DNA from: Streptomyces galbus
Lineage (GTDB): Bacteria > Actinomycetota > Actinomycetes > Streptomycetales > Streptomycetaceae
Assembly: GCF_005280195.1 (NCBI RefSeq)
Contig: NZ_SZPR01000025.1
Span: 126,694 to 190,693, forward strand
DNA: 64,000 bases
Reading direction: 5' to 3'
Below the pieces are notes generated by a model. It saw only the letters and a list, made by a program, of their open reading frames with translations. It made no database searches and was not told the origin of the DNA. Shown one piece after another: positions 10,580-19,266 of this stretch. Position numbers and translations under genes: made by a program. Each line of letters opens with the position of its first letter. Positions within the stretch are counted from its first letter, which is position 1.

Positions 10580-11410
10580 TCAGATCAGGCCGTGTTCCTG
10601 CAGGTACTCGAGCTGGGCCCGGACCGAGAGTTCCGCCGCGGGCCACAGGGAGCGGTCGACGTCGGCGTAGACGTGGGCGACGACCTGCTCCGGGGTGCGG
10701 AAGCCGTCCTCGACGGCCGTCTCGACCTGGGCGAGGCGGTGGGCGCGGTGCGCGAGGTAGAACTCGACGGCGCCCTGCGCGTCCTCCAGGACGGGGCCGT
10801 GGCCCGGCAGCACCGTGTGCACGCCGTCGTCCACGGTCAGCGACCTCAGGCGGCGCAGCGAGTCCAGGTAGTCGCCCAGGCGGCCGTCGGGGTGCGCCAC
10901 GACCGTCGTGCCGCGCCCGAGGATCGTGTCCCCGGTCAGCACCGCCCGGTCGGCCGGGAGGTGGAAGCACAGCGAGTCGGCCGTGTGGCCCGGCGTCGGC
11001 ACGACCCGCAGCTCCAGGCCGCCCACCTCGACCACGTTCCCGGCGGCCAGCCCCTCGTCCCCGAGCCGCAGCGCCGGGTCCAGCGCCCGCACTGCGGTGC
11101 CGGTCAGCCCGGCGAAGCGGGCGGCGCCCTCGGCGTGGTCGGGGTGGCCGTGCGTCAGCAGCGTCAGGGCGACGCGCTTGCCGGCCTCCTCCGCGGTGTC
11201 GATCACCCGGCGCAGGTGGCCGTCGTCCAGCGGGCCGGGGTCGACGACCACGGCGAGCGCGGAGTCCGGCTCGGACAGGATCCACGTGTTGGTGCCGTCC
11301 AGCGTCATCGCGGACGCGTTGGGCGCGAGGACGTTGACCGCGCGGGACGTGGCGGGGCCCGACAGCACCGCGCCGCGCGGCTGACCGGGCAGGGCGGCTG
11401 CTTCCGTCAT
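10580..11410 (-). CDS. MBL-fold metallo-hydrolase
   Basis: A 276-residue metallo-beta-lactamase-fold protein of the LACTB2/glyoxalase-II-like group. The metal-binding motif LTHGHPDHAEG lies near residue 90. The later histidine and aspartate ligands are PTPGHTADS, LTGDTILG and LPGHGP. A C-terminal winged-helix-like segment (VAHVY..LEYLQEHGLI) is typical of LACTB2. ATG 11410 has AAGGAG upstream. It is 85 bp downstream of a Nudix gene on the same strand, and the two probably form an operon. Confidence 0.9.
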   Translation of the reverse strand: MTEAAALPGQPRGAVLSGPATSRAVNVLAPNASAMTLDGTNTWILSEPDSALAVVVDPGPLDDGHLRRVIDTAEEAGKRVALTLLTHGHPDHAEGAARFAGLTGTAVRALDPALRLGDEGLAAGNVVEVGGLELRVVPTPGHTADSLCFHLPADRAVLTGDTILGRGTTVVAHPDGRLGDYLDSLRRLRSLTVDDGVHTVLPGHGPVLEDAQGAVEFYLAHRAHRLAQVETAVEDGFRTPEQVVAHVYADVDRSLWPAAELSVRAQLEYLQEHGLI

Positions 11411-11495
11411 CGGAGGGCTCCTTCCGGACGCGGGCGGACCCGGGCGGCGCGGCCGGCGGGCGGCCGCCCCGTACGGGTACGCGCGTGTGCGTCGC

Positions 11496-12374
11496 TCATG
11501 CGGACGCCCCACCGGTCGGCGCGGCCGGGACGTGCCGCGTGAACTCGTCGTGGCCCGGCCAGCTCAGCACGACCTCGTCGCCGTCCAGGCGGGCGCGGGC
11601 CAGCACGGGTGTGAGGTCACGCGCGGGTGCCGCCGCGAGCGCCTCGGCCGCGGAGCCGTACGGCGCGAGCTGGCGCAGCGTCGCGATCGTGGGCGGCATC
11701 ATCACCAGCTCGCCCCGGTCGTACGACGCGGCCGCCTCCGCCGGGCGGATCCACACCGTGCGGTCCGCCTCCGTGGAGGCGTTGCGGGTGCGCTGGCCCT
11801 CGGGCAGCGCGGCCACGAAGAACCAGGTGTCGTAGCGGCGGCTCTCGAACTCGGGCGTGATCCAGCGCGTCCACGCGCCCAGCAGGTCGGAGCGCAGCAC
11901 CAGGCCGCGGCGCTCCAGGAACTGCGCGAAGGACAGCTCCCGGGCGACCAGCGCGGCCCGGTCGGCCTCCCAGTCGGGGCCCGTCGTGTCGCCGACGACC
12001 GTCCCGGCGGTCGGCCCGGCGAGCAGGACGCCGGCCTCCTCGTACGTCTCCCGCACGGCCGCGCAGACGATCGCCTGGGCGGCCGCCTCGTCGACCCCGA
12101 GCCGCTCGGCCCACCACGCGCGCGTGGGGCCCGCCCAGGCCACGTGGTGCTCGTCGTCGCGCGGGTCGACGCCGCCGCCCGGGTACGCGTACGCGCCCGC
12201 GGCGAAGGCCATGGAGGCGCGCCGGCGCAGCATGTGCACGACGGGACCCGCGCCGGTGTCCTTCAGGAGCATGACGGTGGCGGCGCGTCTGGGCACGACC
12301 GGCTCGAGCGTGCCGTCCGCGAGCGCGCGGATGCGTTCCGGCCAGTCCGGGGGGAACCACTGCCCATTCGCCAT
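11496..12374 (-). CDS. Nudix hydrolase (NUDT19-like)
   Basis: A 292-residue protein of the long Nudix type. The GGGVDPRDDEHH element is separated from the RETYEEAGVLL helix by an insertion of about 35 residues, as in NUDT19-like CoA diphosphatases. The surrounding LRRRASMAFAAGAYAYPGG segment fits. It is predicted to be cytoplasmic. It heads a run of minus-strand genes with the MBL hydrolase downstream. Confidence 0.85.
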   Translation of the reverse strand: MANGQWFPPDWPERIRALADGTLEPVVPRRAATVMLLKDTGAGPVVHMLRRRASMAFAAGAYAYPGGGVDPRDDEHHVAWAGPTRAWWAERLGVDEAAAQAIVCAAVRETYEEAGVLLAGPTAGTVVGDTTGPDWEADRAALVARELSFAQFLERRGLVLRSDLLGAWTRWITPEFESRRYDTWFFVAALPEGQRTRNASTEADRTVWIRPAEAAASYDRGELVMMPPTIATLRQLAPYGSAAEALAAAPARDLTPVLARARLDGDEVVLSWPGHDEFTRHVPAAPTGGASA

Positions 12375-12491
12375 GGCCGGAGGCTATCCCGTGGTGCGCG
12401 AATGTTCGAGAGGGGCCCGCGACCCGGGGCCGGGCGGCCGGAGACAGCTCTCAGCCGCGCGCCCGGGCCCGCCGGCCCCTCCCGGTACGCC

Positions 12492-12953
12492 TCAGGCCAG
12501 CTCCACCTGGATCTCGACCTCCACCGGCGCGTCCAGCGGCAGCACGGCCACGCCGACGGCGCTGCGCGCGTGCACGCCCTTGTCGCCGAGGACCTCGCCG
12601 AGCAGCTCGCTCGCTCCGTTGACCACGGCCGGCTGGCCGGTGAAGTCCGAAGCAGAGGCGACGAAGCCGACGACCTTCACCACGCGCGCGATGCGGTCCA
12701 GGTCACCGGCGACCGACTTCACCGCGGCGAGGGCGTTCAGCGCGCAGGTGCGGGCCAGCTCCTTGGCCTCCTCCGGGGTGACCTCCGCCCCGACCTTGCC
12801 GGTGACGGGCAGCTTGCCCTCCACCATGGGCAGCTGGCCGGAGGTGTACACGTACGCACCCGACTGCACGGCCGGCTGGTAGGACGCGAGCGGCGGCACG
12901 ACCGCCGGCAGCGTCAGGCCCAGCTCCGCGAGCCTGTCCTCGACCGCGCTCAC
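12492..12953 (-). CDS. RidA/YjgF family protein
   Basis: A 153-residue protein of the RidA (imine/enamine deaminase) superfamily, with SGAYVYTSGQLP near the N-terminus and a C-terminal ARSAVGVAVLPLDAPVEVEIQVEL strand pattern. The usual RidA catalytic arginine motif (R-x-x-V) is replaced by ARSAVGVAVL, as in the distinct YjgF subgroup whose members are often not deaminases. The GTG start overlaps the stop of the upstream DUF4177 gene (GTGA), so the two are coupled. Confidence 0.85.
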   Translation of the reverse strand: MSAVEDRLAELGLTLPAVVPPLASYQPAVQSGAYVYTSGQLPMVEGKLPVTGKVGAEVTPEEAKELARTCALNALAAVKSVAGDLDRIARVVKVVGFVASASDFTGQPAVVNGASELLGEVLGDKGVHARSAVGVAVLPLDAPVEVEIQVELA

Positions 12954-13111
12954 GCCTGCTTCTCCCGCTTCAGGTAGGCCACGAGCTGCTCGGGGTTGTT
13001 CGGCCCGGGCACGACCTGGACGAGCTCCCAGCCGTCCTCGCCCCAGGTGTCCAGGATCTGCTTCGTGGCGTGGACGAGCAGCGGCACGGTTGCGTATTCC
13101 CACTTGGTCAT
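12950..13111 (-). CDS. DUF4177-type small protein
   Basis: A 53-residue protein (MTKWEYATVPLLVHATKQIL...). Its W-E-Y-x-x-V-P-L start and WGEDGWELVQVV core are typical of the DUF4177 fold. It is translationally coupled to the RidA-like gene and divergent from the ArsA operon. No function is known. It is the real short frame inside a longer spurious ORF; third-base GC and the family pattern begin at ATG 13111. Confidence 0.8.
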   Translation of the reverse strand: MTKWEYATVPLLVHATKQILDTWGEDGWELVQVVPGPNNPEQLVAYLKREKQA

Positions 13112-13225
13112 GGGCCGACTGTAGCCGCTGGCCGGGGCCGTGCCGCGCCCCGGTCGCACCCCATGTTCGTCGTACTGTCGGCCCGGTTGTCCACAGGCTG
13201 CTGATTGGTCCCGGCGCCGAGTGGT

Positions 13226-13231
13226 TACGCT
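13226..13231 (+). promoter_or_regulatory. -10 hexamer for a leaderless arsA-like transcript
   Basis: TACGCT ends 7 nt before the GTG at 13239 and no Shine-Dalgarno sequence is present. Transcription would therefore start at or next to the start codon. No convincing -35 element is visible. Confidence 0.5.
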
Positions 13232-13238
13232 CGAAGAC

Positions 13239-14216
13239 GTGAGCAGGCTCCAGGTCGTCAGCGGTAAGGGCGGGACCGGAAAGACGACGGTCGCCGCGGC
13301 CCTCGCGCTGGCCCTCGCCGAGGAGGGGAAGCGGACGCTTCTCGTCGAGGTGGAGGGCCGGCAGGGCATCGCACAGCTCTTCGAAACGGAGGCGTTGCCC
13401 TACGAGGAGCGCAAGATCGCCGTGGCCCCGGGGGGCGGCGAGGTCTTCGCGCTCGCCATCGACCCCGAACTGGCCCTTCTGGACTACCTCCAGATGTTCT
13501 ACAAGCTGGGCGGCGCGGGCCGCGCCCTGAAGAAGCTCGGCGCCATCGACTTCGCCACCACCATCGCACCGGGCGTGCGGGACGTCCTGCTGACCGGCAA
13601 GGCGTGCGAGGCCGTGCGGCGCAAGGACCGGGCCGGCCGGTTCGTGTACGACTACGTCGTCATGGACGCGCCCCCGACCGGCCGCGTCACCCGCTTCCTG
13701 AACGTGAACGACGAGGTGGCCGGGCTGGCCAGGATCGGCCCGATACACAATCAGGCGCAGGCGGTGATGCGGGTGCTGAAGTCGTCCGAGACGGCCGTGC
13801 ACCTGGTGACGCTGCTGGAGGAGATGCCGGTCCAGGAGACCGCCGACGGCATCGCCGAACTGCGCGCGGCCCGGCTGCCGGTGGGCCGGGTCGTCGTCAA
13901 CATGGTCCGGCCCGAGGTGCTGGACGCGTCCGACCTCGACCTCGCGCGCACCACGTCGCGCGCGGCGATCGCCCGCTCCCTGTCCGCGGCCGGCCTCGGC
14001 GGCGCGCGCCGCGGCGGCACCGCGGAGAAGCTGGTCGGCCCGCTGCTGGCCCAGGCCGAGGAGTACGCCGAGCGGTACGCGCTGGAGCAGGAGCAGCGCG
14101 CGGTGCTCGGCGAGCTGGGCCTGCCGCTGCACGAACTGCCGCTCCTCGCCGAGGGCATGGACCTGGCAGGTCTGTACGAACTGGCTACCGAGCTGCGGAA
14201 GCAGGGAATCGCATGA
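13239..14216 (+). CDS. ArsA/GET3-like ATPase 1
   Basis: A 325-residue deviant-Walker ATPase with P-loop SGKGGTGKTT at the extreme N-terminus and the switch segment YDYVVMDAPPTGRVTRFL. It belongs to the ArsA/GET3/anion-transporting ATPase family. Its partner (14213-15640) is a second ArsA-like protein and the genes overlap by ATGA, so a heterodimer is likely, as in the conserved pair upstream of wblA in Streptomyces. No arsenite pump gene is nearby and an arsenic role is not supported. Client or cargo unknown. Confidence 0.9.
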   Translation: MSRLQVVSGKGGTGKTTVAAALALALAEEGKRTLLVEVEGRQGIAQLFETEALPYEERKIAVAPGGGEVFALAIDPELALLDYLQMFYKLGGAGRALKKLGAIDFATTIAPGVRDVLLTGKACEAVRRKDRAGRFVYDYVVMDAPPTGRVTRFLNVNDEVAGLARIGPIHNQAQAVMRVLKSSETAVHLVTLLEEMPVQETADGIAELRAARLPVGRVVVNMVRPEVLDASDLDLARTTSRAAIARSLSAAGLGGARRGGTAEKLVGPLLAQAEEYAERYALEQEQRAVLGELGLPLHELPLLAEGMDLAGLYELATELRKQGIA

Positions 14217-15640
14217 GTCCGGACCCGGCCACCACCCAGGAGCGCCGCCTCGGCCCCGCGCGCGTGCTCGACGTCGACCCGCTGCTCGACGACCCGGACA
14301 CCCGGATCGTGGTGTGCTGCGGCTCGGGCGGGGTCGGCAAGACGACGACCGCGGCGGCGCTCGGGCTGCGCGCGGCCGAGCGGGGACGCAAGGTGGTCGT
14401 GCTCACCATCGACCCGGCCCGCCGGCTCGCCCAGTCCATGGGCATCGACTCCCTGGACAACACCCCGCGCCGGGTCAAGGGCGTCGAGGGGGACGGCGAG
14501 CTGCACGCCATGATGCTCGACATGAAGCGCACCTTCGACGAGATCGTCGAGGCGCACGCGGACCCGGAGCGCGCGGCCGCCATCCTGGGCAACCCCTTCT
14601 ACCAGTCGCTCTCGGCGGGCTTCGCGGGCACGCAGGAGTACATGGCGATGGAGAAGCTGGGCCAGTTGCGGGCCAAGGAGGAGTGGGACCTCATCGTGGT
14701 CGACACGCCCCCGTCCCGCTCGGCCCTGGACTTCCTCGACGCGCCGAAGCGGCTGGGGTCCTTCCTCGACGGCAAGCTGATCCGGGTGCTGCTGGCGCCC
14801 GCCAAGGTCGGCGGCCGCGCGGGGATGAAGTTCCTCAACGTCGGGATGTCGATGATGGCCGGCGTGCTCGGCAAGGTGCTGGGCGGTCAGCTCCTGAAGG
14901 ACGTGCAGACGTTCGTGGCGGCGATGGACTCCATGTTCGGCGGCTTCCGCACGCGCGCGGACGCCACCTACAAGCTGCTCCAGGCGCCCGGCACGGCGTT
15001 CCTGGTGGTGGCGGCGCCCGAGCGGGACGCGCTGCGGGAGGCGGCGTACTTCGTGGAGCGGCTGGCCGCGGAGGACATGCCGCTGGCCGGTCTGGTGCTC
15101 AACCGGGTCCACGGCAGCGGTGCCCCGCAGCTGTCGGCCGAGCGGGCGCTGGACGCCGCGGAAAATCTTGCGGACGCCCGCATTGTGGATCAGAGCGGCG
15201 GGAAAGCTGGACTTCGTAACTCTCCCGAAACACACGGCAGTTCAGAAAGTCCCACGTCATCCGACCCGTCCGGGCCCGGGGCCGCCCCCACGGCTTCCGA
15301 CGACCCGTCCGGGACGGCACCGGCTCCCGGTGGCGACGGTGGGGACGGCGACATCGATGACGGCAGCGACAACGCCAACGGCAGCGACGTCGGCGGCTCC
15401 GGCGAGGAGCGGCCGGTCGACCAGCTCACCGCCGGTCTGCTGCGGCTGCACGCCGAGCGCATGCACCTGCTCTCCCGGGAGCAGCGCACGCGTGACCGCT
15501 TCACCGCGCTCCACCCGGAGGTGGCGGTGGCCGAAGTGGCCGCGCTCCCCGGCGACGTGCACGACCTGGCGGGCCTGCGGGACATCGGCAACCGCCTCGC
15601 GGACAACCGGCCGGAACTGCCCGACCCGGCCGGAACCTGA
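14213..15640 (+). CDS. ArsA/GET3-like ATPase 2
   Basis: A 475-residue ArsA-family ATPase. The P-loop CCGSGGVGKTTT is near residue 40, the switch I segment TIDPARRLAQSMG follows it, and DLIVVDTPPSRSALDFLD is the second switch. A hydrophobic, Met-rich region (KFLNVGMSMMAGVLGKVLGG) resembles the client-binding area of GET3. Residues ~335-405 form an unusual acidic, Gly/Ser/Asp-rich linker inserted before the last helical part. It overlaps the first ATPase gene by ATGA. Predicted to be cytoplasmic. Confidence 0.9.
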   Translation: MSPDPATTQERRLGPARVLDVDPLLDDPDTRIVVCCGSGGVGKTTTAAALGLRAAERGRKVVVLTIDPARRLAQSMGIDSLDNTPRRVKGVEGDGELHAMMLDMKRTFDEIVEAHADPERAAAILGNPFYQSLSAGFAGTQEYMAMEKLGQLRAKEEWDLIVVDTPPSRSALDFLDAPKRLGSFLDGKLIRVLLAPAKVGGRAGMKFLNVGMSMMAGVLGKVLGGQLLKDVQTFVAAMDSMFGGFRTRADATYKLLQAPGTAFLVVAAPERDALREAAYFVERLAAEDMPLAGLVLNRVHGSGAPQLSAERALDAAENLADARIVDQSGGKAGLRNSPETHGSSESPTSSDPSGPGAAPTASDDPSGTAPAPGGDGGDGDIDDGSDNANGSDVGGSGEERPVDQLTAGLLRLHAERMHLLSREQRTRDRFTALHPEVAVAEVAALPGDVHDLAGLRDIGNRLADNRPELPDPAGT

Positions 15641-15770
15641 CCCGACACGCCGAACGACGTCCGCGCACACGCCGCGGAACGGCCGTGCGGGAGACGACCG
15701 TGCGGGGCACGACCGTGCAAGGGGCCCCGTGAAGGCGCCCTGGGGACGGCGCCTCGGCACACGGGCACAA

Positions 15771-15818
15771 CAGGCTCATGAGCACACAGGCTCATGAGCA
15801 CAACGGCTCATGGCCACA
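15771..15818. repeat. 16-bp tandem repeat between arsA pair and wblA
   Basis: Two perfect copies of CAGGCTCATGAGCACA (15771-15786, 15787-15802) are followed by a degenerate third (15803-15818). They lie downstream of both convergent genes, with three CGACCGTGC-like repeats just before them. No function is assigned. Confidence 0.8.
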
Positions 15819-15882
15819 CGGTGTCACCGAGGTGACGGACGGCAGGCGTGGCGGACAGGTGGCGTGGCCTGGCCTGGCCACC

Positions 15883-15938
15883 CTGAGGCCGTACGGCCCA
15901 CCGCGGCCGCGACGACCGCCGCGGCCGTACCGGCTCAG
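15883..15938 (-). terminator. Imperfect stem-loop at the wblA 3' end
   Basis: CTGAG...CCGTACGGC and CCGCGGC on one side pair with GCCGCGG, GTAC and CTCAG on the other. The stem spans the wblA stop codon and probably ends transcription from both convergent sides. Confidence 0.55.
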
Positions 15939-16273
15939 CTCACGGCGGCGTAGTTCTCGTACACCTGGTCGTCGTCGAGCGGCACGATGCCCACGCCGCG
16001 CTCGTACTCCGAACGCGCCGTCTCCAGCAGGCGCCGCCACGAGGTGACGGTCGGCCGGCGGCGCAGCAGGGCCCGCCGCTCGCGCTCCGTCATGCCTCCC
16101 CACACGCCGAACTCCACACGGTTGTCGAGCGCATCGGCCAGACATTCGGTGCGCACCGGGCAGCCCGTGCACACCGCCTTGGCCCTGTTCTGCGCTGCTC
16201 CCTGAACGAACAGTTCATCCGGATCGGTAGTGCGGCAGGCAGCCTGCGCACTCCAGTCGGTAACCCAGCCCAT
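15935..16273 (-). CDS. wblA: WblA, WhiB-like Fe-S regulator
   Basis: A 112-residue WhiB-family protein starting MGWVTDWSAQAAC. The four cluster cysteines are present (one in QAACR, then VCTGCPVRTEC), followed by the G-V-W-G-G turn and the basic RRALLRRRP tail that contacts DNA. In Streptomyces, WblA is a global regulator needed for sporulation and a repressor of antibiotic production. It partners the primary sigma factor. The ATG at 16273 gives the usual length; an upstream in-frame start adds 15 residues with no family support. It is divergent from a class A PBP across 408 bp. Confidence 0.97.
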   Translation of the reverse strand: MGWVTDWSAQAACRTTDPDELFVQGAAQNRAKAVCTGCPVRTECLADALDNRVEFGVWGGMTERERRALLRRRPTVTSWRRLLETARSEYERGVGIVPLDDDQVYENYAAVS

Positions 16274-16585
16274 ACCGGCGCCGTCCTCTCCCGAATCGAG
16301 GCTCCCCCACGGCGGCAAGCGGCATATTCACCGCCGCCAGTTGAGGACGTTACGGAAGGTGGACGCAGCGCAACACCCCCTCCGGGCCCAATCTTGAATG
16401 GCCCGAACGGACTATGGGTAAGCGGCAGATCACCCGGGGGAGTGAGCCCGCGACATGCGCGACCATCCCGGCAAAGCGGGACAGTTCTGGTGCGTCACAC
16501 CGGACGCCGGATGACACAGAAGGCGGATTCGGACACGCCCCCACCAGAAAATCAGGGAACCTCCGGAACGATTCGGGGTCGCCGG

Positions 16586-16599
16586 ACGTATTGATACGT
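16586..16599. promoter_or_regulatory. ACGTAT-TG-ATACGT palindrome
   Basis: A perfect 6-bp inverted repeat in the wblA-PBP promoter region, about 70 bp upstream of the PBP -10. It looks like an operator for a dimeric regulator of unknown identity. Confidence 0.4.
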
Positions 16600-16669
16600 A
16601 GCCCTGCTGCTGTGACAGTTGGCAGCAGCTTAGGCCAAGGCATATACGCGTGTCCGGCGAATGAGAACG

Positions 16670-16675
16670 TAGGCT
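16670..16675 (+). promoter_or_regulatory. -10 hexamer for a leaderless PBP transcript
   Basis: TAGGCT lies 6 nt before the ATG at 16682 with no Shine-Dalgarno sequence, predicting transcription from the A of the start codon. Confidence 0.55.
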
Positions 16676-16681
16676 GCCCCT

Positions 16682-19015
16682 ATGCCAAAGAAGCGCTCGG
16701 GCGGTGGCCTGTCCCCCACGCAGCAGGCCGCCAAGTTCCTCGGTGTCAGCGTGCTCGCGGGAGCGGTGCTGGCCGGCATCGCGCTGCCCGCGGTGGGCGC
16801 GCTCGGCCTGGTCGCCAAGGGTTCCGTCGAGTCCTTCGACGAACTTCCGGCCAACCTCAAGACCCCACCGCTGAGCCAGCGCACCTCGATCCTGGACGCC
16901 GAGGGCAACCAGATCGCCTCGGTGTACTCGCGCGACCGCACGGTGGTGCAGCTCAAGAGCATCTCGCCGTACATGCAGAAGGCGATCGTCGCGATCGAGG
17001 ACTCGCGCTTCTACGAGCACGGCGCGGTGGACCTCAAGGGCATCCTGCGCGCGCTGAACAAGAACGCCCAGAGCGGCGGCGTCAGCCAGGGCGCCTCGAC
17101 GCTCACGCAGCAGTACGTGAAGAACGTCTTCATCGAGGAGGCCGGCGACGACCCGACGAAGGTCGCCCAGGCCACCCAGCAGACCATCGGCCGCAAGATC
17201 CGCGAGCTCAAGTACGCGATCCAGGTCGAGGAGGAGCTGGGCAAGAAGAAGATCCTCGAGAATTACCTGAACATCACCTTCTTCGGCCAGCAGGCCTACG
17301 GCGTCGAGGCGGCCGCCCAGCGCTACTTCTCCAAGCACGCCAAGGACCTGAACCTCCAGGAGTCGGCGCTGCTGGCGGGCATCGTCCAGTCCCCCAGCGT
17401 CTACGACCCGATCAACGACCCCAAGCAGGCCACCCTGCGGCGCAACATCGTGCTGGAACGCATGGCCGAGCTCGGCGACGTGTCCCAGGCGGAGGCCGAC
17501 GCGGCGAAGGAGACCCCGCTCGCCCTGAAGGTCACCCAGCCGCAGAACGGCTGCATCACGGCGACCAAGGGCGCCAGTTTCTTCTGCAAGTACGTCGAGA
17601 AGGTCTTCCTCGGCGACCCGGTCTTCGGCCGGACCAGGGAGGAGCGGGCCAAGATCTGGAACCAGGGCGGCCTGACCATCCGCACGACCCTCGAGCCGCA
17701 GGCCCAGGAGTCGGTGCAGGAGTCGATCAAGGACCACATCTACAAGTCGGACAAGGTCGCCGCGGCCGCCACGCTGGTCGAGCCCGGCACCGGCAAGATC
17801 CTGGCGATGGGCCAGTCCAAGCCGTACGGCTACGGCAAGAACGAGACCGAGATCAACTACTCGGTGGGCTCGGACCGGGGCGGCTCGAACTTCGGCTTCC
17901 CGACCGGTTCGACGTTCAAGCCGTTCGTCGCGGCGGCCGCGCTGGAACAGGGCCGCCCGCCCACCCAGGAGTACTCCTCGCCGTACCAGATGGAGTACCC
18001 GAGCCCGGTCCAGACGTGTGACGGCAAGCAGTGGGTCAACACCGACCGGGCCCGCCTGGAGAACGAGAGCGAGTCGGAGCACGGCCCGTACCGGCTGGGC
18101 GAGGCGATGGCTAAGTCGGTGAACACCTACTTCGTGCAGATGATCAGCGACATCGGCCTGTGCCCGGTGATGAAGATGACCGACGCGCTGCACGTGGTCC
18201 AGGGCAACGGCGACCGGCTCCCCCAGGTCCCCGCCATCGCGCTCGGCTCCAAGGGCATCTCGCCGCTGACCATGGCCACGGCGTACGCGGCCTTCGCCTC
18301 CCGCGGCATGTACTGCACGCCGATCGCCATCGAGTCGATCACCCAGAAGGTCGGCGACCAGCAGAAGTCGCTGGAGGTCCCCAAGTCCACCTGCTCGCGC
18401 GCGATGAGCGAGAAGACCGCGGACACCATCAACACCCTGCTTCAGGGCGTGATCGACTCCGGTACGGGTCAGGCGGCCGGCCTGAAGGACCGCGACAACG
18501 CCGGCAAGACGGGCACGACCGACTCCCGCAAGAACGCCTGGTTCGTCGGCTACACGCCGAAGCTCTCCGGCGCCGTGTGGGTCGGCAGCGCCAGCCAGAA
18601 GGTGGAGATGTTCGACATCACCATCGGCGGCCGGTACCACGCCCAGGTCTACGGCGCTGACACTCCCGGCCCGATCTGGAAGGACGCCATGTCCGGCGCC
18701 CTGGAGGGCAAGGACTCCGGTCAGTTCCACACCGTCCACCTCCCGAGCGACAAGAAGGACGGCGGCGAGGGCGACGGCGACGGGAACGGCGACGGGAACG
18801 GTGACGGCGGGGACGACAACGGCAACAACGGCGACGGCGGCGGCTTCATCGGCGGCTTCCTGAACGGCGGCACGGCCAACGGCGGCACCACCGGGAACAC
18901 CGGCAACGGCGGCGACAACGGCCTGCCCACCCCGACGATCTCCCTCCCGGACAACCTGTTCCAGGGCCAGAGCAACGGGGGCGGCCACGGGAACGGAACG
19001 GGCGGGCGACGCTGA
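16682..19015 (+). CDS. Class A penicillin-binding protein
   Basis: A 777-residue bifunctional peptidoglycan synthase. It has one N-terminal TM (residues ~17-48). The GT51 transglycosylase domain carries IEDSRFYEHGAVD with the catalytic Glu, QGASTLTQQYVKN and RKIRELKYA. The transpeptidase domain has SxxK in GSTFKPF (catalytic Ser), SVN in AKSVNTY and the KTGTT triad element. The C-terminus is a long extracellular Gly/Asn/Asp-rich tail (GDGNGDGNGDGG and similar) before a short basic end. It is monocistronic and ends at a strong bidirectional terminator. Its job is cell-wall assembly at the membrane. Confidence 0.96.
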   Translation: MPKKRSGGGLSPTQQAAKFLGVSVLAGAVLAGIALPAVGALGLVAKGSVESFDELPANLKTPPLSQRTSILDAEGNQIASVYSRDRTVVQLKSISPYMQKAIVAIEDSRFYEHGAVDLKGILRALNKNAQSGGVSQGASTLTQQYVKNVFIEEAGDDPTKVAQATQQTIGRKIRELKYAIQVEEELGKKKILENYLNITFFGQQAYGVEAAAQRYFSKHAKDLNLQESALLAGIVQSPSVYDPINDPKQATLRRNIVLERMAELGDVSQAEADAAKETPLALKVTQPQNGCITATKGASFFCKYVEKVFLGDPVFGRTREERAKIWNQGGLTIRTTLEPQAQESVQESIKDHIYKSDKVAAAATLVEPGTGKILAMGQSKPYGYGKNETEINYSVGSDRGGSNFGFPTGSTFKPFVAAAALEQGRPPTQEYSSPYQMEYPSPVQTCDGKQWVNTDRARLENESESEHGPYRLGEAMAKSVNTYFVQMISDIGLCPVMKMTDALHVVQGNGDRLPQVPAIALGSKGISPLTMATAYAAFASRGMYCTPIAIESITQKVGDQQKSLEVPKSTCSRAMSEKTADTINTLLQGVIDSGTGQAAGLKDRDNAGKTGTTDSRKNAWFVGYTPKLSGAVWVGSASQKVEMFDITIGGRYHAQVYGADTPGPIWKDAMSGALEGKDSGQFHTVHLPSDKKDGGEGDGDGNGDGNGDGGDDNGNNGDGGGFIGGFLNGGTANGGTTGNTGNGGDNGLPTPTISLPDNLFQGQSNGGGHGNGTGGRR

Positions 19016-19103
19016 GGCGACGGGCGCCGTGCGGTGCCGTGCGGTGCCGTGCCGTCGAGATGACGCGGTGACGGCGTCCTGATGGGACGAGAACGGGAAC
19101 GGG

Positions 19104-19138
19104 GAACGGCCCCTGCTCCGGGTGAGCAGGGGCCGTTC
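19104..19138. terminator. Bidirectional terminator, PBP / YqeY
   Basis: Perfect 15-bp arms (19104-19118 and 19124-19138) flank a 5-nt loop between two convergent genes. Confidence 0.9.
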
Positions 19139-19203
19139 GTGCGTCGCGGCGGGCGTCGCGGTCGGCGTCGTGGGGCGGGCGGGTGGCCCGCCGACGCCGG
19201 GCT

Positions 19204-19266
19204 CGCCGGACTCAGCCGGACGCCGGACGTAGCCGGGCTCAGCCGGACTCAGCCGGGCTCAGCCGG
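19204..19266. repeat. Degenerate CTCAGCCGG tandem repeats
   Basis: Five to six imperfect ~10-bp units (CTCAGCCGGA, CTCAGCCGGG and variants) run into the stop codon of the YqeY-like gene. They look like slippage-derived sequence. Confidence 0.7.

Larger units (their letters stand above)
16274..16681. other. Long divergent intergenic region wblA/PBP
   Basis: These 408 bp hold no supported gene. The region is visibly richer in A/T than its neighbours around 16390-16600 and is probably a long regulatory leader for wblA plus the PBP promoter. It contains the palindrome at 16586-16599 and an inverted repeat CTGCTGC (16604-16610) / GCAGCAG (16622-16628) just upstream of the PBP -10. Confidence 0.6.

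Noticed and set aside
13239..15640. Arsenite efflux operon
   Set aside because: Both ATPases are ArsA-like, but no ArsB, ArsD or ArsR gene is present and the pair is the conserved wblA neighbour.
16228..16251. Inverted repeat AGTGCG..CGCACT as an operator
   Set aside because: It lies inside the wblA coding sequence and encodes conserved residues around the first Cys.
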